Source: Tipula vernalis (lineage: Eukaryota > Arthropoda > Insecta > Diptera > Tipulidae). Taken from it: a stretch of DNA of 64,000 nt. This document shows positions 10,155-20,897 of this stretch, one piece after another (positions within the stretch are counted from its first letter, which is position 1; the number at the start of each line of letters is the position of its first letter). The stretch covers positions 249,050,764-249,114,763 of the forward strand of contig OY282559.1 of NCBI GenBank assembly GCA_958295665.1, in the 5' to 3' direction. A program made the position numbers and the translations under genes. Under the pieces are notes generated by a model. It was not told the DNA's origin. It saw nothing but the letters and a program-made list of their open reading frames with translations, and made no database searches.

Positions 10155-12773
10155 AATCTTATGTTGGAATGCCAATGGACTGATGCAACATCAACAAGAA
10201 CTGCAAGTGGTCCTGGACACAGAAAAAATCGATGTATGTCTCATCACGGAAACACACTTCACTAGACAATCAAACATTAAATTTAAAAATTATCAAATAT
10301 ATCACACTATTCACCCTGGAAACACTGCTAAAGGAGGTAGTGCTGTTATAATTAGAAATAGTATTCATCACTATGAGGAGTTAAAATATGAAACGGAAGA
10401 AATACAAGCAACTGCTGTTATTGTCAAATCCAAAAGAAGTTATATTTGTATTGCTAGTATTTACTGCCCACCGAAGCACTCAATGAAAGAAAAAGATTAT
10501 CTCGAGTTCCTCAGTAAATTAGGAAAACGATTTGTACTTGGAAGAGACTTTAATGCAAAAAATGTCCACTGGGGATACAGATTAACAACAACTAAGGGTA
10601 AAGAACTCTTAAAAGCTATCAGAAAATGCAGCCCTCTCAACTGGAAAACCAACCTACTGGCCAACTGATCCAAACAAAGTGCCAGATCTGATTGATTTCT
10701 TTATAATAAAGAACATATCTGTAAATTATGTACAAGTAGATGAAAGCCACGACTTAAACTCTGATCATTCACCAATACTTCTAACGTTAAGTGAAAAAAT
10801 CATTCAGAAAGAAAGAAACCCTTTCCTAGTAAATAATCACACTAATTGGGCATGCTTTAGACTATCGCTAGAAGAAAAAATTAACTTAATGGTTCCATTA
10901 AAGACTGAAGAACAATTAGACAAAGAAGTTCACAAATTTGTAAACGATATACAGCAACCAGCTTGGGAAAATACTCCTGAAACTAAAACGAAAATCAAGG
11001 AAAACAATTACCCTATGGAAATTAGGGAACTCCTCGCAGAAAAAAGAAGAGCGAGAAGAGTATGGCAACAAACAAGGGCCCCCCAAGATAAAACTCATTT
11101 GAACAACCTCACTCAACAATTAAGAAGAGAGATCAAAGAATTCAAAGATGAATCAATCAGCAACTATTTAAGAAAATTAACTAATGATAACAGTACTGAT
11201 TATTCTCTTTGGAAAGCAACCAAAAGAATCAAAAGACCAATAATGCAGATTCCCCCAATAAAAATAGCAGGTGAGAAATGGGCTAGAAATAATGAAGACA
11301 AAGCTCGAGAATTTGCCGAACACCTCGAAAAAATATTCCAGCCACATGAAGACCAAACGTTGGAGGCCGAGATAATAACTGAACAAGCTGTGCAAGAAAG
11401 TAAAGAAATCCTACCCACAACACCAAAAGAAGTCATGCGTGAGATAACAGCTAATATGAATACGAAAAAAGCTCCTGGGTACGATCTTATTACTGCAGAA
11501 ATCTTAAAAGAACTGCCAAGGAAAGCTCTGGTGAAACTCACCAATCTTATAAATGCAGCATTTAGAATCCAATGTGTACCAAGCTTATGGAAAATTGCAG
11601 AAGTAATTATGATCCCAAAACCTGGGAAACCACCACACATAACATCGTCTTATAGGCCAATTTCGCTATTGCCAGTCATGTCCAAACTCTTTGAGAAGCT
11701 TCTGGTAAAAAGATTAAATCCGATAATCGAGAGTAAAAACTTGATCCCAAATCATCAGTTCGGTTTTCGCAACCAACACTCAACAATTGATCAAGTACAC
11801 AGAATAACCAGTATAATTGAGAAAGCATTAGAGGAGAAAAAAGTCTGTTCAACAGTATTTCTAGACGTTGCACAAGCGTTTGATAGAGTGTGGCATGAAG
11901 GACTTAACCACAAGTTAAGGAATCTTCTACCAATGCAATTTGCTAAGATACTAGAATCATACTTGAAAGATAGGTTCTTCAGGATTAAGTTAGATGATAC
12001 ATTTTCTGAATTGAAAGAAATCAATGCAGGAGTTCCACAGGGCAGTGTATTAGGGCCGGTTTTATACCTACTATATACTTATGATCTTCCTACATTAGAA
12101 AACAACACAGTGGCAGCTTTTGCAGATGATACGGCGATCTTAGCTGTTGGAAAAAGCAACGAAGAATCAACACAGAAGTTACAATCAGCTATAACTCAAA
12201 TATATAAATGGACAAAAAGATGGAGAATAAAACTAAATGAAGCTAAATCAGTTCACATCAACTTTACAAACAGACGAATCGAACATATTGCGATTACCAT
12301 AAATCGGGAAATAATACCGCATGCGAACACAGCTAAGTATCTCGGCATGACCCTGGATGCTAAACTACGATGGAAAGCACACGTCAAGAAGAAAAGTGAA
12401 GAATTAAGACTTAAATACAGAAAAATGTATTGGCTGATGGGAAGGAACTCTTCTTTATCAACATACAACAAGCTTCTACTTTATAAGCAAATATTGAAAC
12501 CGATTTGGACTTATGGTATTCAGCAACGTAAATATCATCCAAAGATTTCAGAATATGGTATTAAGGAACATCGTTGATGCACCTTGGTATGTTAGGAACA
12601 ATGACCTTCATAGGGACCTTAAAATGAACCTCATCTTAAATGAAATCCAGGAAAAAGCACGGAGACATGAAGAAAGGCTCCGCCAACATGTGAACATTGA
12701 GGCAACTCAGCTCCTAAGCATCACGAATTTAGTTCGCAGACTTAAAAGAACCAAACCTTTTGAGCTGGTGTGA
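10138..12773 (+). pseudogene. Jockey ORF2: AP endonuclease and reverse transcriptase, frameshifted
   Basis: The ATG at 10138 overlaps the end of ORF1. The endonuclease (10138-10660) has LCWNANGL, LITETHFT and GRDFNAKNVHWG; the usual GGD..NAKH has become GRD..NAKN. A frameshift near 10650 moves the frame to PTYWPTDPNKVPDLIDFF. The reverse transcriptase (about 11430-12350) carries SYRPISLLPVMSKLFEKL, FGFRNQHSTIDQ, VFLDVAQAFDRVWH, AGVPQGSVLGP and the catalytic AAFADDTAIL. A second frameshift with small loss near 12520 leads into the C-terminal frame RFQNMVLRNIVDAPWY, ending at 12773. The RT catalytic residues are intact, but two frameshifts make it non-autonomous. Confidence 0.92.
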
Positions 12774-12990
12774 TTGTCAGCTTAAGCAGCATTATGCTGA
12801 TCTAAAATCCACAACAAAGATGTGGTTTACATCAATTTACCAAACACTATGGAATGCCAATGGGAAGAAGCCATAGATTAATTTAAGTTAGTAAGTTAAG
12901 TCAGAAACAAATTGCTAATTAGTCCAGGAGACTAGATTGTAATTACATAAAATAAATAAATAAAATTTATTTTAAATTAAAAAAAAAAAA
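12774..12990 (+). other. Jockey 3' UTR and poly-A tail
   Basis: Non-coding tail with AATAAATAAATAAA near 12950 and an A-run from 12979 to 12990, ending exactly at the downstream target-site duplication. Confidence 0.85.
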
Positions 12991-13002
12991 ATTTTGTAAG
13001 AT
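12991..13002. repeat. Target-site duplication of the Jockey element, right copy
   Basis: ATTTTGTAAGAT matches 9133-9144 with no mismatch. Confidence 0.9.
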
Positions 13003-14988
13003 ATGGCAGCTATTCTCACATTTCTTCGTATATACCACTGTCGGGGTCATCAGGATTTGGATTGGCAATCACTTTTCTCTTTAATAATTTTGGTTCATTT
13101 GGTTCCGATAACTGTATTATTTTTTCAAATTTTGCGGTTTTGTCTCTTAATACATTTACAAATCTACAAAGTCGTAGGCTTTCATGCTTTGTGTAGTGGT
13201 TTTTCACTATTGAAAACCAACTCTCTACGCTTGCATTAGATAGTCGTCCAGAGATTTCCAATTTTGTTGCATAACAAATTCCCCAAAACGGTAAATATGC
13301 CATATAGCGTTTTATCGTGAATTGCAAAAAATCTTCATTGTAGAATTTGTTTACTTCATTATCGGTTTGTATTTTATCATCTGCGATTTTTTGTTTTACT
13401 GCCTCAAAGATTGTGTTAAATCGATTATAATAGGGACTACTACTATATATATGTATAAAGGTTTATTAAAAATTGAACTTCTTTGAGGTTGTCTCCATTC
13501 TGCAGAATCTGAAGGAGTTATGTTTAAATTCTCACTCGAACCTCCGAAACATTCATTGAGTTAAAGCTTTCCAATGTTAAATTAATAAGAGCCATCGGTT
13601 ACGAAATATTTGGAACATAAGACTTAGGCATTTTTCTTTGTAAATCTGCCAAAAACTCTTTTATTGTGTCTGTATCATGACTCGACGAAATCAATTCTCC
13701 TATAGGTATTAATTGTTAATTTACATTTATTAAGCACGCATAATATAAAATACGTTTGAAACTATGATAAGGGTGGCACGTGGGGTGTTTCACTACTTTA
13801 CCAGTAGCATCAAAATATATTGCATTAACATCATATTTGCTTAGTAGTTTTAATGTTGATTCTTTAAAACATATTATTTTTAGGGGATCAAATAAAATGC
13901 TATAAATTGTATTTATTTTTTTTTTTTGGCTCTACCATTGACATTTGACATACGTTAATTATATCATAGTCATGAACTAAATCGTTACTTTTAAGTAACT
14001 CAGATTTAATTTTTCTTATAGTTGTGGAGGGAACAAACGATTGCGTATTTCCTTTTCTAAACAGCTCTATGCTAGTTTCACCGGCGAAATCGAGAGCGAT
14101 GTTATGACAAGAAGTTCCTTCCAATCGTTTTTTTAATATATCGCGTTTAGTTCCTCTCAGTTGTGTATATGTTTTGTCTCCACTATGTGTGAAGTGTGAC
14201 GCAAACCTCACCATTTACGAATATTTCTAATATAGATTGTTTTTTTATTATAAATTTATATTTTGTTTCGGGAATCTTTTTGCAGTGGCCATAAATTGTA
14301 ATACAATTTTCATTTTTTTTTCAATTTCCGAATCGTTTGGTAGGAAATTATGCACGGATTGCCAATTTCTAATAGACATCTGTCAATGTTATTGCAAATT
14401 TCCTCACGGCTTATATCGTCATTGTTGTCACTGAAATAACCTTTGAATTTAGTACTATTTACAAGTCTAAATGTTTGTTTTTTGGGCGAGGTTTTAAAGT
14501 TTGACGTTTTTCCTGTGTTGCACAGTTAAAATTTGAATCTTCAAAATTTGAATTTCCATCGACAACTACTTCATAATCATCATGAGTTAAATCACTATTT
14601 AAATTCGTATTAAAAGCATCAACAGAATCATGGTATAGTCGACAGTATTTTGATTCAATTCAAGGTATATTTCATGCGAAGTGCCTAGATGTTCATCTAG
14701 AATATTATTATTTTCCAATTTTTGATTCACACCGTGAATTGTGTTTTGCTCGGTATTGGTCATTGAATTAATAATTAAATGTTTATTACTGTTAATGAAA
14801 TTAATTATTTTACTTCTATTATTCCTATTACTTTTAATTTTTAATTCGCGACAAAGACTAATTACCAATTGAGACGATGCGCATTTCTTTATTTCCAGCT
14901 TTTTGATGTTAGTTATATCAGAGCCTACTCTATAAATAAGAGCATCCACATTGACTGTATTTTTTACTAAGCTTAAAATAAAGTACAT
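13003..14988 (-). pseudogene. DDE-type DNA transposon gene of unassigned family, 5' part
   Basis: On the minus strand, pieces run from 14988 down. A polar N-terminal frame (14988-14599) includes SSQLVISLCRELKIKSN. A frame at 14214-13900 contains LRGTKRDILKKRLEG and ends with a lysine run. A catalytic-looking segment IYFDATGKVVKHPT lies near 13830-13790. YACLINVN and LIPIGELISSSHDTDTIKEF follow, then VTDGS near 13600-13589. Last comes SNASVESWFSIVKNHYTKH near 13250-13190. The order D(ATG), D(GS), E(SWF) fits a DDE transposase, and similar proteins are scattered in insect genomes, but I cannot name the superfamily. Stops and frameshifts lie between the pieces. The gene continues at 9132-8600 beyond the Jockey insertion. 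Confidence 0.6.
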
Positions 14989-15241
14989 AAAATTTTTTCT
15001 TTACTATGAAACTATATGGGAAAACGATTGTTTTCATTTACATTTTTAGTCTGTAAGAATTATGAGCTTTTACATTATTTTTATACGAAAATGTTCATAA
15101 AACATGTAATTTTATTTGATTGAAAAATCGAATCATGAAAATGTTTATTTCTTAGTGGAAATCTTGGAATATAAACTATTGCTAAACTTTTTTGGAATGT
15201 TGTTGTTGTAAAATACGTCATAACATAAAATTTATAAACAA
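14989..15241. other. AT-rich spacer
   Basis: Nothing recognised. The 3' end of the truncated Helitron presumably lies near here, but I could not see a convincing hairpin-CTRR terminus. Confidence 0.4.
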
Positions 15242-16114
15242 TTATAACCATCTCTTTTTAGTTTCAATCGTTTTCTCGATGTCTAAATTTGATTCAAATT
15301 CTTTTCTTCTTTCCAAAATTAGTGCTTCATTTTCATCGTAGATATTGATAAATTTCATTTCAGCTAAAATTTCAGCATCTTCATTTCTAAATGAAATGTG
15401 TAACGTAACCATTTCTCGTCTATATTCATTGTAATCTTGTGCAATATCATAATTTCGAAATCGAATAACTTTGGGCACTATTCTCTCAGCGTAAACACCA
15501 CTTATTTTTTTTTGATAATATTTATAAACGAATTGTGCTAGAGTAATGTTAGTCAATTCATCGGGTCGTCGTTGATATTTATCAAACCAATTTTTCTTCC
15601 AAATATCTGTGGAATTTTCATCAAGTTCACTCAATTCTTTTTGGCTCTTCCAATCCTTTGTCGTTCAATTGACCACACGGTATTTATATAAATGACAACA
15701 ACTGAGCTCTTTGACATTGGCTCTCTGAGCAGATACCAAGCGGCCTCTTGACTACTCATCTCTACACTATTCAACATATCTACACTCATTTTTCTCGTAA
15801 TATCCACTATATCGAACTCGGGATGTTCATTCATTACTTCTATAATTTTCCGTTGTAAGTTACTAACACCTCGATTAGTTTTGTTTACATAATCAACAAC
15901 GTAGGCAGCACAGGAATACTCCTCAGTGATAATTTGGAAATCCATGTTCAACCTCAGAATATTGAAAACAAAGGGGTTGAATGGATTATGCCATTTTTCT
16001 GTGGGACTGCGTTTATAAAATATTTTTGGTCTCGTAATTCCAACACGAAGTATATTGCGGTATTCATCGTCCGATTGAATATTATTTTTTGCGTAAAAGT
16101 CATCAATATTAAGC
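15242..16114 (-). pseudogene. Helitron Rep, C-terminal part (exon 5 after the MITE)
   Basis: The frame resumes on the minus strand directly after the MITE with NIDDFYAKNN, then WHNPFNPFVFNILRLNMDFQ. Next is AAYVVDYVNKTNRG, which carries the paired tyrosines and lysine expected of the Helitron Rep catalytic motif, at about 15910-15880. SSQEAAWYLL and INTVWSIERQRIG follow. A one-base frameshift in an A-run near 15635 leads to a second frame ending at 15242 (WFDKYQRRPDEL...KKRWL). The Pif1-type helicase expected after this point is absent, so the copy stops about half way through a RepHel protein. Confidence 0.85.
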
Positions 16115-16366
16115 GCGTTTTTTTATTCGCTCCGGATAGCTGCTATCGAGAGCCGCCATTTTTATACGCCTAAATTTAAATTTGACGCGCTATTTATTGG
16201 TAAACTAAACTTATTTAACATCAAACTATCATTTTTAATTCAATTGTTTAGCGAAAACTTGATATAAAAAATATTTGGCTCTACCTATTTATACGGAGCG
16301 CTATCCGGAGCCACTTTTCATATGACGGCTCTCGATAGCAGCTATCCGGAGCGAATAAAAAAACGC
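16115..16366. mobile_element. 252-bp MITE inserted in the Helitron
   Basis: The left end GCGTTTTTTTATTCGCTCCG is matched in inverted orientation at the right end (16324-16366). Arms of about 43 bp run through GGATAGCTGCTATCGAGAGCCG. The interior is AT-rich with a further CGGAGCGCTATCCGGAGCC element near 16297. No coding capacity. It separates the two halves of Helitron exon 5. A target duplication is not clear, so the superfamily is open. Confidence 0.85.
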
Positions 16367-17996
16367 TACAATTATTGTAATCTGTACTTTCTAAATTGGA
16401 TCTGATTTCAGTATATCTCTTAGCATATCGTTGAAAATGTTCGTCTGTTTTTTGCATCGGTGTAAGATTCATTGTTTTGCGACATGGTATAAACGGTGCT
16501 TCAAATCTGCATTTTTGTTGTTTATTAGCAACAATCTTCTTATAGCATGTGAATGTGTGTTTATGAGTTTGTAATTTGATATTTCCTGATGCTTGAGATG
16601 CTGAAATTGATACTAAACTGTCGATTAAATGTATTATTTCACTGTTATTTTCATCAATCATATTATCTGGAGCATTTTCAAGCCACAGTAATATATGTGC
16701 ATGTGGACTTCCGCGATGCTGGAATTCAATACGTTTAAAGTATTCAGCAACTCTGTAGCGACCGAAAGGACTACATACTTTGGATTGTGATATTGTGAGG
16801 AATACATTAACCAATTTATTGAAGTAGATGGCGCAAGTCACAGCATCTTCATTGACAAGTGTGCTTTTTTCTATGAAACTTAGTTCTGACGCAACACGCT
16901 CTGAAATGTCCGCACCATTGTTCGCCAATTTATACAACAACTGTATCAGATTCGTCCATCCTATTTCATTGGCGCTAAGTGTCATGAAAACTGTTGGTCT
17001 GCCTTTCTGTCGAATCACCGCGAAGAGATCTTTTTTCTTTGTGCCCAATACCAAGTTGAATTTGGTATTGAACGTAGGAAAGCAAGATTCGATCCAATAC
17101 AATTGTTGATGTACTCTTCTGATTGGATTTGTTCTCTTGTTATGTTGGTATTAGGACCAATATGCTTAAATGCCACAGTCAAACAGTCTCGAATCCGCAG
17201 CCTCATAATCTTCACAGCGATATACAACAAATGGTACGGAGTAATTGCTCGACGGTCAGTACGACGCAATTCACTGGAAGCTATCATGAATGGTGTAGCT
17301 CTAAATGTCTTCTTTAAATGTTCTAAATTGTCCCAAATAAATAGTTGGAAATGACAATTCTTCTGCGTGTTCATCAAATAATAAAGTGCGAGGAATATTG
17401 TATTCTCCAGGTGCGATTCTTAAATATTTTTCGTCGTTCCACAGAAGAGTATGTTGCTGAGCTGTAAGACTCTCCTCGATGGGAATATCTTCACTGACTT
17501 CATCTATGTTACCTATTTGTTGAGTTTCTTCATCATCATCACTGAGGAATCCACGATTAATTGTGATATTATAGTGAGTATAAAGAGGCGTGTTTACCAA
17601 ATATTGTAACCATATCTTAATATTTTTCTTATTAATTAATCCTTGTAGATAGCTTGACTTGTGAATTCGTTTCCTTTTGATATGAACGTAGATGCATTGA
17701 TCATCGCTGATATCTCTTGGAAGTTGATTCACCATTGTATCCACATATATTGGCACATTGATAATCTGACCGTATATACCAAATTGCCCATGAACATGCC
17801 GTAGTCTTCGTATTTGCATAAATGGGAGACGAGGAGAAATTAATCTTTCCGAAACTAAGTCAAGTTTCGATAAATGTGCAGGAATTTTTGGATATTTAAA
17901 TCCATTGTACGTTGACAATATTGGAATATTTTGTTTGTCAAGAGCAACTTTACAAGTCGAACAAATCATTGCATCGTTAATGTTGACGTTGATATT
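16367..17996 (-). pseudogene. Helitron Rep, HUH nuclease part (exon 5)
   Basis: Exon 5 starts at 17996 after a TTTCCAG acceptor and opens with NINVNINDAMICSTCK, a Cys pair. The first frame runs to about 17310. A frameshift near 17330 leads to RATPFMIASSELRRTDRRAI, typical of the Helitron N-terminal domain. A third frame from about 17050 reads FAVIRQKGRPTVFMTLSANE. The HUH motif HRGSPHAHILLWLENAP lies at about 16722-16675; in Helitrons these two histidines bind the metal of the rolling-circle nuclease. Three short frames separated by two frameshifts, one in an A-run, make it inactive as read. Confidence 0.9.
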
Positions 17997-18105
17997 CTGG
18001 AAAGTATAAAATTTATGTTTGTTAATTTCTTCATAGTGATAAAGTATGTGCATACCCCGATATTATTTCAAAATAATATTATTTCTTAGCATTATTTTTT
18101 CTTAC

Positions 18106-18433
18106 CATTATTTTCTTCAACAGTTCTTCATATTTGTTAGATGCCTTTTTTAAGTCATTTTTAAACCATAATCTATTGCAGACTGTACATGAATAACCAA
18201 ATGGATTTTTCCGGAATTTTCGGTCAAAATTTTCATGAGCCTTTTTATGTTTTGTAATGTCGTCGTACTTCAAAGTCAAAGTTGAATCACGGAGTTCTGA
18301 TTGTTCTTCATTATATGCGGATATGCTGTTTATTGTTGATGGACCAGCCCTTTGATTTACTTGTGATGATGATGTGCTGACTATAGCATCCACATTTTGA
18401 TCACTTTGCTGCTTCAACAGTATTTTCTTTGCT
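18106..18433 (-). pseudogene. Helitron exon 4 (zinc-finger-like)
   Basis: Bounded by an acceptor (CTTAG at 18438-18434) and a donor (GTAAGA from 18105), so the flanking introns are 18434-18513 and 17997-18105. At 328 bases it keeps the reading frame from exon 3 into exon 5. It encodes a Ser/Gln-rich linker, then YSCTVCNRLWFKNDLKKA, whose Cys pair together with CSTCK in exon 5 could form a zinc site. It is open throughout. The splice sites are predictions from consensus and frame continuity. Confidence 0.75.
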
Positions 18434-18513
18434 CTAAGTCAAAAAATGCAAATAAGAATTTTATGAGTCTTCAATGGCATAAGTTTTATAAATAAAAATA
18501 AATTAATATTTAC

Positions 18514-19171
18514 AATTTTTTTCTCTCCCGGTATTCTTGCATGCGTTGAGCTGCAGTTTTCGCCTGTTTTTTTGATGACTCACTAACGCCTTTTTTTTCT
18601 CTCTCCATCGCCGTGTTGCCTCTGCAGACTTTGCTCTTTTTTTATTGTCATTATTTCAGAGGGTCCAGAGACTTGATTTTCTTCTGATGGACCAGCATTT
18701 CGAATATCTTCTGTAGCAATTTCAACTATTGCATCTGATTCCTCTTGTTGCTTACTTTGTTGTTTATGCAGTGCTTTTCGTGCTGTGAATTCTCGATCAC
18801 GTTCTGCAGAAGTTTTTGGCGCTTTATTCAACCTATAACTTCATCATTTTAGTTTGGAAAATTTTTTAAATTATTATTAGAGTCATGAATGATTATAAAA
18901 ATAATAAAATAATTAATTTACCTAACTCCAATAATTTGTCTCGTTTTTTGTACATGATCTATAGTAGGATTATTATCATCAACTTCCATTTGATTATTGT
19001 CATGTTCAATCACGATGTCACCAATTATTTGTAATGGTGAACCTATACAATTAATAAAATTAATAAAATTATTTTATTATTTGCGTACTAGTTAAATTTT
19101 ATGTTTACGCTGCATATGACGCTACGACGCCAGCAACTAGTATGAGATACGCACTTACCTTCGTGATTCAT
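18514..19171 (-). pseudogene. Helitron exons 1-3 (N-terminal region)
   Basis: Exon 1 is 19171-19159 (ATG AAT CAC GAA G, then GTAAGT). Exon 2 is 19042-18922, between TATAG and GTAAAT. Exon 3 is 18832-18514. All three join in frame. Exon 3 encodes three copies of a basic motif: KTSAERDREFTARK, KSAEATRRWREKK and KTAAQRMQEYRERKK. The second copy is reached only after a one-base shift in a run of seven A near 18635. Such motifs are familiar from the N-termini of insect Helitron proteins. The frameshift breaks the frame as read. Confidence 0.72.
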
Positions 19172-19832
19172 TATCAGTTGATTGAGTCTCACTAGGTTTA
19201 AAATCTTGCCTTTAATATGTTGTCACACACTTCTTATGCACAATTATGTATTAAATAATGTATTAAAACAAAATAATGTCAATAATGTATTAAATAATCA
19301 CAATAATGTATTAAAAAAAAAAAAAAAAAAATTTTGTTTGTCCATTTTTTGTACAAATTTAATCAGGTTGCTTTTTTAACAAATTATTAATATAAAATGG
19401 TAAATTAAATAGTTTGATTACTTTATCTTATAAATATAAAAAGATACAGTAGCGTGCGTAAAGAAGTTTTACTTCTAAAATTGGATTTTTAATAGAATAG
19501 TTAATACTAATAAAACCCTTATAACTCGAAATCATAAATATGTAGATAAATAAAATAATTAAAAAAAATTATTTAAAATTAAAAAATTAAAAAAAAAAAA
19601 TATGATGGGGATCGAACCGAAGACCTTTGCCGCTCTAGTCCCCTGCTTTACCACTACGGCACAAACTATACTATATATTGGTTTTAATTTGCATTGTTAA
19701 ATTGTTTTATTTTTTCAAAGCATTCTATTAACGATCGATCACACTTTTCGTAACGCATTTTCATAATGCATTCACCAACTTAGTCCCCAAGTCAAGCGTG
19801 CATAAAGAAGTTTTACTTCAAAAATCACTTAC
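19172..19832. other. Spacer with a tRNA-like module between two ~30-bp direct repeats
   Basis: AT-rich, with several A-runs. AGCGTGCGTAAAGAAG (followed by TTTTACTTC) near 19451 recurs with one difference near 19794, flanking a stretch that contains the tRNA-like module at 19604-19672. No gene is visible. The 5' terminus of the Helitron should lie in the upper part but is not distinguishable. Confidence 0.5.
19604..19672 (-). repeat. tRNA-like (SINE head) segment
   Basis: On the minus strand GTGCCGTAGTGGTAAAGC resembles an A box. GGTTCGATCCCC at about 19618-19607 is a near-perfect B box, followed by a long T-run. The acceptor arms do not pair, so a tRNA-derived SINE or pseudogene is more likely than a functional tRNA gene. 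Confidence 0.5.
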
Positions 19833-20127
19833 CTACATAGTTTTAATTTGATTCATGTGGTTCTCATTTTGAGGAAATTTTATAAAACGGTCACTTAAAA
19901 TGTCTTCAATGGCTTTCCCTACCGTATTCAAGCATCTGGAAACCACAGTTTGAGATATTCCGAGAAGGAAGTCATGTCCTACGTTTTGTTGATAACCAGC
20001 TTTAAATCCAAAAAGGTTTTATAAGTTGTATATAAAATATGAGCCTGAAGGTGCCACTTACCGTTCGCCACAACACTTAAAAACGCCAAAATTTGGATAT
20101 GATCTGGAATTGCCGTATTTCTCTGTG
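19833..20127 (-). pseudogene. PIF/Harbinger (HARBI1-like) transposase, segment after the hAT insertion
   Basis: The minus strand continues the frame broken at 39184: TAIPDHIQILAFLSVVANG ends at 20062 with a GTAAGT donor. An intron (20061-20000) ends in TTTAAAG. The next exon (19999-19833) reads GYQQNVGHDFLLGISQTVVS then RCLNTVGKAIEDIL, the helix-turn-helix-like region upstream of the catalytic domain in HARBI1 proteins. It ends at a second possible donor, TAG|GTAAGT. The DDE catalytic part is not found nearby, so the gene is truncated as well as interrupted. Confidence 0.82.
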
Positions 20128-20135
20128 CTTCCTGC
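20128..20135. repeat. hAT target-site duplication, left copy
   Basis: CTTCCTGC immediately precedes CAGGGCCGT. CTTCCCGC follows the right end at 39184-39191, with one mismatch in eight. Confidence 0.85.
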
Positions 20136-20897
20136 CAGGGCCGTACTTAGATACGGGCAAAACGGGCAATCGCGCCGGGCCCCGCGTTTTTAGGGGCCCC
20201 AGAATCGAAGCCAAAAGGGTAAAAATGCGAAAAAATCATTTCATTCATACTTTCGCTCTATTGGTGATGTATCGCCCTGTTTTGCCTTTATGTACATATA
20301 GGAATAATACGTTTTACAACAAAAACATTAGAAACAACTTTTTCTGTATGCGCGATGTACCAATACTGTCAAAGATATTTTTAATTTTACGAAAAAATAT
20401 TTTTGCTTAACCCTTATGTTAACACGATGTATTTTATTTTTTATTTTTAAATTGAATGAAGTTTTTCTTATAATAAAGCAAAATGACATTTGAATTGTGA
20501 TGATACGATATCATAGTTATCCTAATTTACCGTTTTTCATTCGACATTTATGATATAATTGATACACACCTGGGTTTGTACAAGTACATGTTGATGTTGA
20601 AAGAGAAGTGATTTTATACTCGTGCAAAAACAACACAAAGTGCTGCTTGGTCAGTTCTATGTATTTATTTAATTTGAAAGCGGTAGAGTGTTAACAACGT
20701 GCGATCAAACTGAACGGTACAACAAAGTAGTATTGAATAAACCATATGAATTGATTTAGAGAAAAAATGGTATCTAGGGTAAATGTTATTTATATTTTTA
20801 GATAACCATCAAAATTAAGGTAAAATATTTGCAATTATTTATCAAATGTAAGTTAATATTTATACTTTTTATAAAAAATGTTAAACCACAGTTAAAA

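Larger units (their letters stand above)
9145..12990 (+). mobile_element. Jockey-clade non-LTR retrotransposon, 5'-truncated
   Basis: About 3.85 kb with ORF1 (gag-like) and ORF2 (endonuclease plus reverse transcriptase) overlapping by 17 bp. A short 3' UTR and a poly-A tail ending at 12990 follow. A 12-bp duplication (ATTTTGTAAGAT) flanks it. ORF1 is already open at the first base, so the 5' UTR and the start of ORF1 were lost at insertion, as is usual for LINEs. It lies in a minus-strand DDE transposon. Confidence 0.93.

Noticed and set aside
11200..11640. 146-codon minus-strand frame inside Jockey ORF2
   Set aside because: It is the antisense shadow of well-supported RT coding sequence.
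19604..19672. Functional tRNA gene
   Set aside because: Box A and B are good but the acceptor and anticodon arms do not pair convincingly.
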